Assembly (NCBI RefSeq): GCF_027307225.1
Contig: NZ_DAHUXJ010000006.1
Span: forward strand, 1 to 64,000
Direction: 5' to 3'
DNA from: Bradyrhizobium sp.
GTDB taxonomy: Bacteria > Pseudomonadota > Alphaproteobacteria > Rhizobiales > Xanthobacteraceae
Length of the DNA stretch: 64,000 nucleotides
The notes under the pieces are model-generated. The model was not told the origin of the DNA and ran no database searches. It was given only the letters and a program-made list of their open reading frames with translations. Shown piece after piece: positions 32,971 to 42,869 of this stretch; the stretch's first letter is position 1, and each line of letters begins with the position of its first letter. Made by a program: the position numbers and the translations under genes.

Positions 32971-34362
32971 TCAGGCGGACTTGCGAACGGCGTTGTCGAC
33001 CAGCGTCTTGCCGAGCGACCAGATCGCACCGGGAACCTTGTGGCTCGACGCAATCACGGAATCGAATGCCCGTTCGACCCAGTTGCAGTCCTCTTCGGTG
33101 ATGGTCAGCGGCGGCAACAGCTTGATGGTGTGGCTGCCATGACCCGACACCTGAGTCAGGATCTTGTGGTCCTTGAACAGGGGCACGGTGATGAGCTGAC
33201 AGAACAGGCCCTTGTTGGCTGCCTCTAACACGTTCCAGGAAGCTTTCAGCCGCAGCGATTTCGGCGAACCGAACTCGAGGCCGATCATCAATCCCTTGCC
33301 GCGCACGTCCTTCAGCAGTTCGTATTCAGGCACCATGCGGTTGAGCGCGAGGCGGAGCTCCGCGCCGCGCCTGGCGGCAGCCTCGACCAGCTTTTCCGAC
33401 TTGATGACTTCGAGCGTGGCGATGCCGGCGGCCATCGCCAGATCGTTCTTGGCAAAGGTCGAACCGTGGACGACCGCGCGATCCATCTGATTGAAGATCT
33501 TGTCGAAGATATTCTTGCGCGTGAGAACCGCGCCAACCGGAACGTGACCGCCGGAGAGCGCCTTCGACAACAGAACCATGTCGGGTTCGATATTCCAGTG
33601 CTCGACCGCGAGGAAGCGTCCAGTCCGCCCCATGCCGGTCTGGATTTCGTCGGCAACCATCAGCGTGCCGTATTTGCGGCACAGCGCCGCCGCGCCTGGC
33701 AAGAATTCGTCGGTCGGCATGTTGACGCCCTTGCCCTGGATCGGCTCGAAGATGAAGGCGGCCACTTCGCGCGATGACAGTGCCTGCTCGAGCGCAGCGA
33801 GATCGTTGAACGGAATCGCCGAGCAGCCCGGTAGCAGCGGCTGGAAACCGCCACGGAAATTCGGATCGTCGGTCAGCGACAACGCTCCATAGGTCAATCC
33901 ATGATAGCCGTGTGTGCAGTAGACGATGCCGGGTCGGCCGGTCGCGCCGCGGGCGAATTTGATCGCCGCCTCGACGCATTCCGCACCTGAATTGGCGAAA
34001 AACACCTTGTCCAGATATGGGACATATTTGAGCAACCGCTCGGCCAGCACGCCGGCAAGCGTCGATACGTCCAGCTGCACCAGGTTTGGGAAGTCGCTGT
34101 CGAGGACGCTTTTCAGCGCCTCGCGCAGGACCGGATGGTTCCGGCCAATCGCAAAAACGCCAAAACCGCTCAATAGATCGAGGTAACGAACGCCATCGCG
34201 ATCGAACAGGTATTGGCCCTGACCCTTCTGGAAACCGACGTCGTAGCCGATCGTCTTGAGAACCCGGACGAGTTGCTCGTTCAGGTGGCGCGCATGCATG
34301 GAGCTGCGTTGCCCCTGCCGGTCCACAAAAATCTCAGAAACGTCTAGATTGGGATATGTCAT
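32971..34362 (-). CDS. hpnO: HpnO, hopanoid aminotransferase (aminobacteriohopanetriol synthesis)
   Basis: The 463-residue protein is a class III PLP aminotransferase: FFANSGAECVEAAIKFARGATGRPGIVYC, FIFEPIQGKGVNMP, LMVADEIQTGMGRTGRF and the PLP lysine K267 in LLSKALSGGHVPVGA. In hopanoid clusters this family turns bacteriohopane aldehyde into 35-aminobacteriohopanetriol. It sits at the edge of the hpn block, on the strand of hpnN with one convergent-side gene between. It directly follows the DarTG insertion. Function is assigned from family and location. Confidence 0.88.
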   Translation of the reverse strand: MTYPNLDVSEIFVDRQGQRSSMHARHLNEQLVRVLKTIGYDVGFQKGQGQYLFDRDGVRYLDLLSGFGVFAIGRNHPVLREALKSVLDSDFPNLVQLDVSTLAGVLAERLLKYVPYLDKVFFANSGAECVEAAIKFARGATGRPGIVYCTHGYHGLTYGALSLTDDPNFRGGFQPLLPGCSAIPFNDLAALEQALSSREVAAFIFEPIQGKGVNMPTDEFLPGAAALCRKYGTLMVADEIQTGMGRTGRFLAVEHWNIEPDMVLLSKALSGGHVPVGAVLTRKNIFDKIFNQMDRAVVHGSTFAKNDLAMAAGIATLEVIKSEKLVEAAARRGAELRLALNRMVPEYELLKDVRGKGLMIGLEFGSPKSLRLKASWNVLEAANKGLFCQLITVPLFKDHKILTQVSGHGSHTIKLLPPLTITEEDCNWVERAFDSVIASSHKVPGAIWSLGKTLVDNAVRKSA

Positions 34363-34484
34363 CAGCTAAATACTTCGATTGGTGCCCATTCCGTCAACTG
34401 AAAACGTCCTATGCGGCGTTTTGCCATCCAGCCGAATTCCCTTTAAGCATAGGCTAGACCATGCTGCATCGCCAACGAGAGATT

Positions 34485-35072
34485 ATGCGTACGACTATTT
34501 TTTTGGGAGCATTAACGGTGATGACGACGGCGTCCGCACTGGCGGCGGATCCGACGGGAGATTGGCGCGTGGCGGACGGCGTCGCCCATATCCGCGTGGC
34601 GGAATGCAACGGCAATATTTGGGGCGCGGTGATTTGGGAGAAGGAGCCTGGCGGCCTCGACGCACACAATCCCGATGCCTCCAAGAGAAGCAGACTGACG
34701 CTCGGCATCCCGATCCTGATCAATATGAAGAAGAAGGCGGGAGTAGATCAGTGGGAGGGCGAAGTCTACAACGCCAACGATGGAAAAACCTATAGCTCGA
34801 CGATCAAGCCCGTCGGTTCGGACAAGCTGCAGATTCAGGGCTGCGTGCTCGGCTTTCTGTGCGGCGGCGAGACCTGGACCCGTATCGCCGGGCCGATTCC
34901 GCCGACCAGTGCAGGTAACGTAGCAAAACCGACAAGGACCGCGGTAGCCCCGAAAACTACGGGTGCTACCGAGCTGTCCAAGGGTCAGAAGCCGGCGGCA
35001 GCAGCAGCGATCGCGACCGACGCCGTCGGCGATATCTGTCTAATTCCCGACATCGCGCGGTTTACCCATTAG
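34485..35072 (+). CDS. Exported DUF2147-family protein
   Basis: The 195-residue protein has a signal peptide (MRTTIFLGALTVMTTASALAAD) and a DUF2147 domain: PTGDWRVADGVAHIRVAECNGNIWGAVIWE, SDKLQIQGCVLGFLCGGETWTRI. The latter has the two conserved cysteines. A Thr/Ala-rich tail follows. It is periplasmic and of unknown function, and it often lies beside hopanoid transport genes. The start ATG at 34485 is chosen at the signal peptide. The final 33 bases overlap the end of convergent hpnN. Confidence 0.82.
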   Translation: MRTTIFLGALTVMTTASALAADPTGDWRVADGVAHIRVAECNGNIWGAVIWEKEPGGLDAHNPDASKRSRLTLGIPILINMKKKAGVDQWEGEVYNANDGKTYSSTIKPVGSDKLQIQGCVLGFLCGGETWTRIAGPIPPTSAGNVAKPTRTAVAPKTTGATELSKGQKPAAAAAIATDAVGDICLIPDIARFTH

Positions 35073-37628
35073 CGCGGGCTGAAACAGCAACACAGCTGCA
35101 AGCGTCGTGACGAGCGACAGCGCCAGCAGTTTGCCCATGCTCGCGGTTCCCGGATGACTCGACAGCCACAGGCTCCCGAACGCCGTGGCCGTGGTCAGCG
35201 CGCTGAAAAAGATGGCGCGTGTCAGGCTCGATTGCAGCAGATTCGTTCTCCCCGCGCGCCACGCCGTCACATAATAGATCTTGAAGGCGACGCCGACGCC
35301 GAGCAGCAAGGGCAGTGCGACGATATTGGCGAAGTTGAGCGGCAGGTCGATCAAGACACAGATTTCGAGCGTCACCGCGCCGGCCACCAGCAGCGGCACC
35401 AGCGTCAGCAGCACGTCGGTGATCCGACGCAGGGTGATCCACAGCAACAGGCTGATCACCAGCAACGCCCAGAAGCCTGCGTGAATGAAGGCTTTGACGA
35501 TCGTATCGCCGGATTTGAGAATCGAGACGGGCCCGCCGATCGCCGTCGGCTCAGCGCTGAGCACGGCGGCGGCAAACTTGCGCAGGGTATCGTTGTCGTT
35601 GGGATCGCCACGCGGCTCGGCTTCGACGCGCATCAGGCCATCCTTGGTTTTCCAGCTACTCACCAAATCAGCCGGCAAGGTGTTCAGGCTGACCGGCCTT
35701 GCCTGCAACGCGTTCTTGAGTTGATCGAGCACGACCTTCAGCGGCGTCACGAAGATGGTTTGGGTCTTTTCGCGCGTGGCTTCATTCGAATCGGCAAGCT
35801 TTGCCAAATCGTCGGCCAGCCGCCGGGAAGCCACAGCCCCAGGCCCCTTCGCCTCGCCTGCCGTCTTGCGCAGGCTTTCCGCCGAACCCTTCAAGGCATC
35901 GACGTTTTCGGCGTCCGAGGGCGCCTGATCGACGGAGTCGGGATTAAGCGCCGGATTGAGAACTTTCGCGCCCTGCGCGATCAGCTTCAGCTTTTCCGGC
36001 TGGTCTTCCGGCACAAAACTGTCGAGCGACATGACCCGCAGCACTTCCGGCAGCTTGGAAAGCTTCTGCTCGATCTTTTTCGCATCGGCTTCCGAGTTCG
36101 TCATCACGTTGATGGCGTTGGCGCCGGTGTTCGGATCTTTCCTCAGATCAAGAAACGTCGCGATCGATTCAGCCTTTGGGTTGCGCAAATGCATCGGGTT
36201 GAAGTCGAAGTGAAGGAAGTAAAGCAGCGGCAAACCGGCGGCCGCCACCACCAGGGTGCCGACAACGATGATCACACGATGATCTTCGAGAAAACGATCG
36301 AGCGGCGCGAGAAAGCCATAGCCAACGGGGTCATCCTCCCCGGGCGGATTCAAGAGGCTGAGCAAGGCCGGCAATACCGTGATGCTGGTGAGAAAAGCCA
36401 CCAGCATGCCGGCGCCGGCGATCTCGCCGAGTTCGGAAACGCCTTTATAGTCCGTCGGCAGAAATGACATGAACCCCGCCGCCGTCGCCATGGCCGCGAG
36501 TGAGAGCGGGATGGCGGAATATTCCGCCGCCTTGGCCAAGGCGGTCTTCAGATCGTTGCTCTTGAAACGCTCGGAACGGTAGCGAACGCTGAACTGGATG
36601 CCGAAATCCACCCCCAGTCCGATAAACAGCACCGCAAAAGCAATCGAGAGCAGATTGAGCGAACCGATCATCGCCAGGCCGATCGCGGTCGTGATCGCAA
36701 GGCCGATGGCCAGATTGGCGAACACCGCCGAGATGATCTTCGCCGAATGCAGCGCCAGCCAGAGGATGAAAAGCACCACGACGACAGTGCCGATGCCGTT
36801 GACCACGGCGCCGTCGGCCACCGTCCCGAATTCCTCGTTGGCGATCGGCACCGGTCCGGTCAGGCGGACCCGCGCCCCAAACTGGCTTTCGAGATTGAGA
36901 TCGCTTGCGGCCTGCCTGATGGCGTCGGTCGCCGCCTTACCGGGCTCAAGCGCGTTGAAATCCAGGATCGGCTTGAACTCGATGAAGGCCCGCCGGTCGG
37001 CGTCGGTCAGAGGCTTGTCGCTGACAAGCCGGCGCCAGGAGAAGGTGGCGTTGCCGTTTTTCAGCACATCCTCGATGGTCCCGGATATCTGATTAAGGGG
37101 ACGTTCGGTGCTGTCGAGCTTGATCTGGCCGCGCCGGACGCCCGCCAGCACGGTTTCCAGTGCCCCCGTCAGCCCGCGCAGGGATGGATCTCCAGCCATG
37201 ATCTCGATCAGCGGAGCCGCCTGCTCAAACTGTCCCGTGAGCTGGGCCACCTGTTCCTTCGGAAGAAACAGGAACGCGTTTTTCTCAAAGAACTCGCCCG
37301 TACCGAGCGATTCCACTGATTCAAAATGCTGCTTGTCGCCGGAGAGCTTGTGGAAGAGCGTGACGGTCGCCGCGGTCGTTGCTTCCGGCGTGGGCGCCTC
37401 TACCACGGCCAGGATCATCCGGTCGCGGTCGAAGGCATTGTCGAACTGAATGTCGCGTTTGCGCCAGTCCAGATTGGACGAAATCAGGGTGTTGATGTCG
37501 GTATTGATTTCGAAATGTTTGGCCGCATAGAGGCCGGCCCCCACCGCAAGGGCGACGGCGATCAGGACAGTCGTGGCAGCAAACCGCGTGCATGTCGTAA
37601 CAATCGAAACAACTATCTTGGTCAGCAC
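35040..37628 (-). CDS. hpnN: HpnN, hopanoid RND/MMPL transporter
   Basis: The 862-residue inner-membrane protein moves hopanoids towards the outer membrane. It has two MMPL repeats: an N-terminal helix (VVSIVTTCTRFAATTVLIAVALAVGAGLY), a large periplasmic loop, and a helix bundle around VVLFILWLALHSAKIISAVFANLAIGLAI. IGLGVDFGIQFSVRYRSERF and, in the second half, LLLGVGVAFKIYYVTAWRAG are the paired conserved RND stretches. I start at GTG 37628 (VLTKIVVS), preceded by GAGATGAA; the frame is open to 37664. It is divergent from ispH. Confidence 0.92.
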   Translation of the reverse strand: MLTKIVVSIVTTCTRFAATTVLIAVALAVGAGLYAAKHFEINTDINTLISSNLDWRKRDIQFDNAFDRDRMILAVVEAPTPEATTAATVTLFHKLSGDKQHFESVESLGTGEFFEKNAFLFLPKEQVAQLTGQFEQAAPLIEIMAGDPSLRGLTGALETVLAGVRRGQIKLDSTERPLNQISGTIEDVLKNGNATFSWRRLVSDKPLTDADRRAFIEFKPILDFNALEPGKAATDAIRQAASDLNLESQFGARVRLTGPVPIANEEFGTVADGAVVNGIGTVVVVLFILWLALHSAKIISAVFANLAIGLAITTAIGLAMIGSLNLLSIAFAVLFIGLGVDFGIQFSVRYRSERFKSNDLKTALAKAAEYSAIPLSLAAMATAAGFMSFLPTDYKGVSELGEIAGAGMLVAFLTSITVLPALLSLLNPPGEDDPVGYGFLAPLDRFLEDHRVIIVVGTLVVAAAGLPLLYFLHFDFNPMHLRNPKAESIATFLDLRKDPNTGANAINVMTNSEADAKKIEQKLSKLPEVLRVMSLDSFVPEDQPEKLKLIAQGAKVLNPALNPDSVDQAPSDAENVDALKGSAESLRKTAGEAKGPGAVASRRLADDLAKLADSNEATREKTQTIFVTPLKVVLDQLKNALQARPVSLNTLPADLVSSWKTKDGLMRVEAEPRGDPNDNDTLRKFAAAVLSAEPTAIGGPVSILKSGDTIVKAFIHAGFWALLVISLLLWITLRRITDVLLTLVPLLVAGAVTLEICVLIDLPLNFANIVALPLLLGVGVAFKIYYVTAWRAGRTNLLQSSLTRAIFFSALTTATAFGSLWLSSHPGTASMGKLLALSLVTTLAAVLLFQPALMGKPRDVGN

Positions 37629-38073
37629 TTCATCTCTTTCTGGGTCTCGGCGGCCCGCCGGCAACGCTCGCTGTCTAGCGGAGTTCCCCGGGCCAATCTA
37701 ATGGTCATTTTGAGGTTTTCGCTTTGCTCGGGCGCCGAAAGAGCCGCAAAAAGCGCCAAATCTGGGCCGCCGCGCATGGGACCGATGCTTATCCCGACGC
37801 GATGACGCAGCTGTGAGCGGATTTGGGCCGACACCGGCAAAAACCGTATCATGTTACCTAAATTAACGCTGGGAACCGCATATAGGTCTCCCGCGGCGCA
37901 AACTGGTTCGAGTCGCCTTTCCTATCCGGTCTTTTTTTGACACAAAGCCGTGCGTCTACGACCCAACGGCGTTGGTGTAGATATTGCGGCGCGGAGACCA
38001 CAAATGTTGGCGGATGTCCTGACCGGGCGGCGCGCCAAAATGAGGGTAGCTTAATTTGCGTAACGGTCGTCCG
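37629..38073. other. Divergent promoter region of hpnN and ispH
   Basis: The 445-bp gap must hold both promoters, but I see no convincing hexamers, operator palindrome or riboswitch. GAGGGT at 38042-38047 is well placed for a TTG start at 38056, six codons before the usual ispH ATG at 38074, which itself has no clear ribosome site. Confidence 0.45.
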
Positions 38074-39000
38074 ATGGAAGTGTTTCTGGCGCAGCCCCGC
38101 GGCTTTTGCGCGGGTGTCGTGCGTGCGATCGAAATCGTCGAACGCGCGCTCGAAAAGTACGGTCCCCCGGTCTATGTCCGGCATGAGATCGTCCATAACA
38201 AATACGTGGTCGAGAGCCTGAAGAACAAGGGCGCGATCTTCGTCGAGGACCTTTCCGAGGTGCCGGCCAACGCGGTCACGGTCTTTAGTGCCCATGGCGT
38301 GGCGCGGAGCGTCGAAGAAGAGGCTGCCGCGCGCGGCCTGCCGGTGCTCAATGCCACCTGCCCACTTGTGACCAAGGTTCACAACCAGGGCAAGCGCTAC
38401 ATGTCCAAGGGCCGCTCCCTGATCCTGATCGGCCATGCCGGCCATCCCGAGGTCGAGGGCACCATGGGACAGGTTCCGGGCCCGGTGCTGCTGGTCCAGA
38501 ATGTCGAGGAAGTCGCCGCCCTGCCCCTGCCCTCGGACGCTCCGATCGCCTATATCACCCAGACGACGCTCAGCGTCGACGATACCAAGGACATCATCGC
38601 GGCCCTGCGGGCCCGATTTACAGACATTCAAGGCCCGGACACCCGGGATATCTGCTATGCGACACAAAACCGCCAATCTGCGGTAAGGGACCTCAGCAAG
38701 CTCGTGGACGTTATTCTGGTGGTTGGGGCCACGAATAGTTCCAATTCAAACAGGCTGCGCGAAATCGGCACTGAAGTCGGCGTTCCGAGTTACCTGATTG
38801 CCGATGGCAGCGAGCTCAATCCGGAATGGCTGAAGGACGCCAAGGCGGTGGGCATCACCGCCGGCGCTTCGGCGCCAGAAGTGCTTGTTGACGACGTGAT
38901 TGAGGCCTTGCGGCGCATCGGACCGGTTGCGGTTTCGGTACTGCCGGGCCGCGAAGAAAATATCGAATTCCGGCTTCCGGCCGAACTAGCTGCGGGCTGA
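38074..39000 (+). CDS. ispH: IspH, 4-hydroxy-3-methylbut-2-enyl diphosphate reductase
   Basis: The 308-residue enzyme makes IPP and DMAPP in the last step of the MEP pathway, supplying hopanoid synthesis. The three cluster cysteines are C12 (PRGFCAGV), C96 (NATCPLVTK) and C194 ([10 protein letters not shown]). The proton-relay glutamate E126 is in [11 protein letters not shown]. It lies 33 bases before hpnH, so isoprenoid supply and side-chain synthesis are co-expressed. The annotated start is ATG 38074; TTG 38056 has the better ribosome site. Confidence 0.96.
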   Translation: MEVFLAQPRGFCAGVVRAIEIVERALEKYGPPVYVRHEIVHNKYVVESLKNKGAIFVEDLSEVPANAVTVFSAHGVARSVEEEAAARGLPVLNATCPLVTKVHNQGKRYMSKGRSLILIGHAGHPEVEGTMGQVPGPVLLVQNVEEVAALPLPSDAPIAYITQTTLSVDDTKDIIAALRARFTDIQGPDTRDICYATQNRQSAVRDLSKLVDVILVVGATNSSNSNRLREIGTEVGVPSYLIADGSELNPEWLKDAKAVGITAGASAPEVLVDDVIEALRRIGPVAVSVLPGREENIEFRLPAELAAG

Positions 39001-39033
39001 TTATTCCTCATCTTGGATGCAGAAAGACACGTA

Positions 39034-40182
39034 ATGGCAATACCGTTCTTCAAGGAAATTCGCATCGGTGGCTATCTGATGAAACAGAAGCTGATGGGCC
39101 GGAAACGGTACCCGCTGGTGCTGATGCTGGAGCCGCTGTTTCGCTGTAATCTTGCTTGCGTCGGTTGCGGCAAGATCGATTATCCGGATGCCATCCTCAA
39201 CCGGCGCATGACGCCGCAGGAGTGCTGGGATGCGGCCGACGAATGCGGCGCGCCGATGGTGGCGATCCCCGGCGGTGAACCGCTGATCCACAAGGACATC
39301 GGCGAAATCGTTCGCGGCCTCGTCGAGCGCAAGAAATTCGTCTCGCTCTGCACCAACGCTTTGCTGCTCGAGAAGAAGCTGCACCTGTTCGAGCCGTCGC
39401 CCTATCTGTTCTTCTCGGTCCACCTCGATGGCCTGAAGGAGCATCACGACAAGGCCGTGTCGCAGGAAGGCGTGTTCGAACGCGCCGTCTCGGCGATCAA
39501 GGCGGCCAAGGCCAAGGGCTTTACGGTCAACGTCAACGCCACGGTCTTCGACGGACATTCGGCGGAGGACATCGCCAAATTCCTCGACTTCACCACCGAA
39601 CTCGGTGTCGGCGTTTCGATGTCGCCGGGCTACGCCTATGAGCGCGCGCCCGACCAGGAACACTTCCTCAACCGCACCAAGACCAAGAACCTGTTCCGCG
39701 ACGTGTTCGCGCGCGGCAAGGGCAAGAAGTGGAATTTCATGCACTCCGGCCTGTTCCTGGACTTCCTGGCCGGCAACGAGAGCTACGAGTGTACACCCTG
39801 GGGCATGCCCGCCCGCAACATCTTCGGTTGGCAGAAGCCGTGCTATCTGCTCGGTGAAGGCTATGCCAAGACCTTCGAGGAGCTGATGGACACCACGGAT
39901 TGGGATAGCTACGGCACCGGCAAGTATGAGAAGTGCGCCAACTGCATGGCCCACTGCGGCTATGAGCCGACCGCGGCGACCGACGCATTCAAGAACCCGC
40001 TCAAGGCGCTGAAGGTGGCTATCCGCGGCGTTCGGACCACGGGTCCGATGGCGCCGGAAATCGACCTCAGCCAGCAGCGCCCCGCGCAGTACATCTTCTC
40101 CGCAGAAGTGCAGAAGCGGCTGTCAGAGATCCGCCGCGACGAGGCCCTCGCTGCCGAGCAGAAAGCCTCGACAGCCGCGTAG
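39034..40182 (+). CDS. hpnH: HpnH, radical SAM adenosylhopane synthase
   Basis: The 382-residue radical SAM enzyme joins the 5'-deoxyadenosyl radical to diploptene, giving adenosylhopane, the first side-chain step. Cluster cysteines are C38, C42 and C45 (FRCNLACVGC), followed by the SAM glycines AIPGGEPLIHKDIG. The SPASM-like C-terminal cysteines are in YECTPWGM and CANCMAHCGYEPT. Start ATG 39034 (MAIPFFKEIR) is typical. It follows ispH and ends 60 bases inside convergent hpnG, so the two transcripts overlap at their coding ends. Confidence 0.96.
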   Translation: MAIPFFKEIRIGGYLMKQKLMGRKRYPLVLMLEPLFRCNLACVGCGKIDYPDAILNRRMTPQECWDAADECGAPMVAIPGGEPLIHKDIGEIVRGLVERKKFVSLCTNALLLEKKLHLFEPSPYLFFSVHLDGLKEHHDKAVSQEGVFERAVSAIKAAKAKGFTVNVNATVFDGHSAEDIAKFLDFTTELGVGVSMSPGYAYERAPDQEHFLNRTKTKNLFRDVFARGKGKKWNFMHSGLFLDFLAGNESYECTPWGMPARNIFGWQKPCYLLGEGYAKTFEELMDTTDWDSYGTGKYEKCANCMAHCGYEPTAATDAFKNPLKALKVAIRGVRTTGPMAPEIDLSQQRPAQYIFSAEVQKRLSEIRRDEALAAEQKASTAA

Positions 40183-40854
40183 GCTGCGCAGCGCGCGACT
40201 GAAATCGATCCCGGTCGTGACCAGGTCACGCAGCGTCCGCGGGTTCCGCGCGACGCTGCGCAGGACCTTGCGCAGGTCGATGTCGCCGTTCGGCTTGATG
40301 GCGGCCATGGCAAGCGACGGCAGAGCGCGGTGAGCGGGATCGCTGACGACGCGAAGGGCCGCGAAAGGCAGCCCGGCATTGGCCGCGTATTCCGCCGCAA
40401 TATGGCTTTCCATATCGACCGCCGCCGCGCCGGTCTCGAGATGTAACGCTTCCTTGAGATGACGGGCAGCGACCACTTCCTCGGCCCCTGCCAGACGGCC
40501 CCTGACAATGCGCCGGCGCCCAAGACCAAAGCCGGCGATCAGATCCTCTTTCAGCGCCAGATCGGCCAGCCAGCGGGTATCGCCCGCCTGCACTTCCGTC
40601 GCGACCACGATATCGCCTGACTTCAAGGTAGGATCTAGCCCTCCGGCCACGCCGAAGCTGATCACGCCACGGATCGTTGCTGGATCGAATACGGTCAGAA
40701 GCGCGCGCAATTGCTGCGGATCGCTACTGCTGCAGACAACGGCCATTCCGGGGCCGGATGCGATCCGGGCCTCCTGAACAAGACCAGTCACGATGAGCAC
40801 TGGCCGCGGGTCCAAATTGCCCACGGGCGCGCCAATCCTTGCCCCCAACTTCAC
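40123..40854 (-). CDS. hpnG: HpnG, hopanoid-associated phosphorylase
   Basis: The 243-residue nucleosidase/phosphorylase removes adenine from adenosylhopane to give ribosylhopane. Family patterns are VLIVTGLVQEARIA, VISFGVAGGLDPTLKSGDIVVAT, VDMESHIAAEYAANAGLPFAALRVVSDPA. It starts four bases inside the end of shc (ATGA) and is the last gene of the hpnC-D-E-shc-G operon. Its final 60 bases overlap the convergent end of hpnH. The C-terminal tail after about residue 215 is therefore read from DNA that also codes for HpnH on the other strand. Confidence 0.93.
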   Translation of the reverse strand: MKLGARIGAPVGNLDPRPVLIVTGLVQEARIASGPGMAVVCSSSDPQQLRALLTVFDPATIRGVISFGVAGGLDPTLKSGDIVVATEVQAGDTRWLADLALKEDLIAGFGLGRRRIVRGRLAGAEEVVAARHLKEALHLETGAAAVDMESHIAAEYAANAGLPFAALRVVSDPAHRALPSLAMAAIKPNGDIDLRKVLRSVARNPRTLRDLVTTGIDFSRALRSLRGCRGFLLGSEGLVAADL

Positions 40855-42821
40855 ATCCCGACCCCTACCGCCCTGCTGTTGGTCTTTCGCAAATTCCGAT
40901 ACCGCGCCAGCGCCCAGAGCGGAAAGAATTTCGCATAACCATGATAGCGCAGATAGAACACGCGAGGAAACCCTGTTGCCGTATAGCGTTGCTCATCCCA
41001 CAGGCCCTTTTGAGTCTGTGTGGTCATAAGGAATTCGATACCGCGGGCAACGGCCGGATTTTCGACCTCGCCCGCCGCCATTAGGCCAAGCAAGGCCCAT
41101 GCCGTTTGCGAAGCCGTTGACGGGCAGCCGTCAAACCCCTTCTTGAATTCCTTATAGCCGAGTCGGTAGCTGGTCGCATGCTCTCCCCAGCCGCCATCGG
41201 CGTTCTGGACCAAGACCAGCCACTTCGCGGCCCTCTGCACCATGGGATCCTGATGATCAACCCCGGCGGCGTTGAGGGCACAGAGCACGGACCAGGTGCC
41301 GTAAATGTAGTTCAGGCCCCAGCGGCCATACCAGGACCCTTCCGCGAGCTGAGTGCCCCGCAGATAGGCTACCCCCGACGCAAGCGCAGGGCTCGTATCG
41401 GCGTTTTCTCCCAGTTGGGCCAACATGGAAATGCAACGGGCGGTGACGTCTTCGGTCGGGGGATCGAGCAAGGCGCCGTGATCCGAGAACGGGATGTTGT
41501 TGAGGTAATATTCGAGGTTGTTGGCGTCGAAGGCCCCCCAGCCGCCATTCTTGCTCTGCATCCCCTCGATCCACTCACGGCCGCGGGCAATCGCCGCGTC
41601 ATAGGCCGGGTTCGGCACGCCGCGCCTGGCCCGGTCCATCGCCATGACGACCACGGCGGTGTCGTCGAGATCCGGATAATGGGCGTTGTTGTACTGAAAG
41701 GCCCAGCCGCCCGGCCGGGTCTGCGGCGCCCTGACGGCCCAGTCGCCTTTGACGTCCAGGACTTGCAGGGGCACGAGCCAGTCCAGGCCCTGCTTGGCCG
41801 GCCCCTTCGCCTCATCGCTGTCGGCTTCGAGCAGGGCATGACAGGTCAGCGCGGTGTCCCACACCGGCGAGACGCAAGGCTGGCAATACGCCTCCTCCTC
41901 ACCGATCACCAGCAGCTTGGCGAGCCCGCGCCGCTGGATGGCGCGCGGCGGATAGTCCGCGCCCTTGCCGAGCGCGTCATACATCATGACGGTGTTGGCG
42001 ATTGGCGGAAAAATTGCGCCGACGCCGTCTTCGCCGTTCAGCCGCTCTTCGACGAAGGCGACGGCCGCATCGATCGCACGAGCGCGCAGCTTTTTCGGAA
42101 ACAGAGGTTCGGCCACGCGGAGCACGCTGTCCAGTGCGCTAAACAGCAGATACCAGCCCCAGCTCTGATGCGGCGCCTTGGACGTCATACCGATCGAGCG
42201 CGGGTCTTCCAGGAACAGTTCGTCGATGCCGATACCCCTGGGATTCCTCGCGCGCGGCTTCAGCGCCGCCAGCACCAAGAGTGGCACGAGCGTCGTGCGC
42301 GCCCAATAGGAAATCTTATTGAGATGAAAGGGGAACCAAAGCGGCAGCAAGATGATCTCAACCGGAACGACCGGAGCCGCGCGCCAGGTCGTGACGCCGA
42401 ACAGCGAGAACATGAAGCGCGTGAAAACGTTGCTCTTGATCGCGCCGCCACGCGCATGAATAGCCTCGCGCGCCCGCACCATGTGCGGGGCGTCGATGGA
42501 ATCCCCGATCATCTTCAAGGCAAAGTACGCCTTGACGCTCGCGCTCATGTCGAAATCGCCGGCATGGACCAGCGACCAGCCGCCGTGGTCGCCCTGAATG
42601 CGTCTCAGGTAGTTGGCGATCTTGGCCTCGAGCGCGGTATCGGCCGCCTCGCCGAGGTAGTGGGCGAGCAGCACATATTCGGCAGGGATCGTGCAGTCGG
42701 CCTCAAGTTCGAACACCCAATGTCCGTCCGCCTGCCGGTGCCCCAGCAGTGCTTCGGTCGCCGAATGAATGCTCGCCTCAAGGGCGTTTCCCGCCTCAAG
42801 CTTGCTCATTGCAGACTGCAT
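40851..42821 (-). CDS. shc: Squalene-hopene cyclase
   Basis: The 656-residue monotopic membrane enzyme cyclises squalene to hopene and diplopterol. The acid motif DLDD is at 384-387 (HYPDLDDTAVV). Several QW repeats are visible (RQADGHWVFELE, IQGDHGGWSLVH, MQSKNGGWGAFD, VQNADGGWGE, TQKGLWDE). RPGGWAFQYNN is typical of hopene cyclases. Length is normal. The start is ATG 42821; MSKLEAGN four codons later is possible. It is the fourth gene of the hpnC-G operon. Also called hpnF. Confidence 0.97.
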   Translation of the reverse strand: MQSAMSKLEAGNALEASIHSATEALLGHRQADGHWVFELEADCTIPAEYVLLAHYLGEAADTALEAKIANYLRRIQGDHGGWSLVHAGDFDMSASVKAYFALKMIGDSIDAPHMVRAREAIHARGGAIKSNVFTRFMFSLFGVTTWRAAPVVPVEIILLPLWFPFHLNKISYWARTTLVPLLVLAALKPRARNPRGIGIDELFLEDPRSIGMTSKAPHQSWGWYLLFSALDSVLRVAEPLFPKKLRARAIDAAVAFVEERLNGEDGVGAIFPPIANTVMMYDALGKGADYPPRAIQRRGLAKLLVIGEEEAYCQPCVSPVWDTALTCHALLEADSDEAKGPAKQGLDWLVPLQVLDVKGDWAVRAPQTRPGGWAFQYNNAHYPDLDDTAVVVMAMDRARRGVPNPAYDAAIARGREWIEGMQSKNGGWGAFDANNLEYYLNNIPFSDHGALLDPPTEDVTARCISMLAQLGENADTSPALASGVAYLRGTQLAEGSWYGRWGLNYIYGTWSVLCALNAAGVDHQDPMVQRAAKWLVLVQNADGGWGEHATSYRLGYKEFKKGFDGCPSTASQTAWALLGLMAAGEVENPAVARGIEFLMTTQTQKGLWDEQRYTATGFPRVFYLRYHGYAKFFPLWALARYRNLRKTNSRAVGVGM

Positions 42822-42869
42822 TTCGTTCGAAATCTCCTGCTGTGCCGATCATCATCGGAGCTCGCCGCG

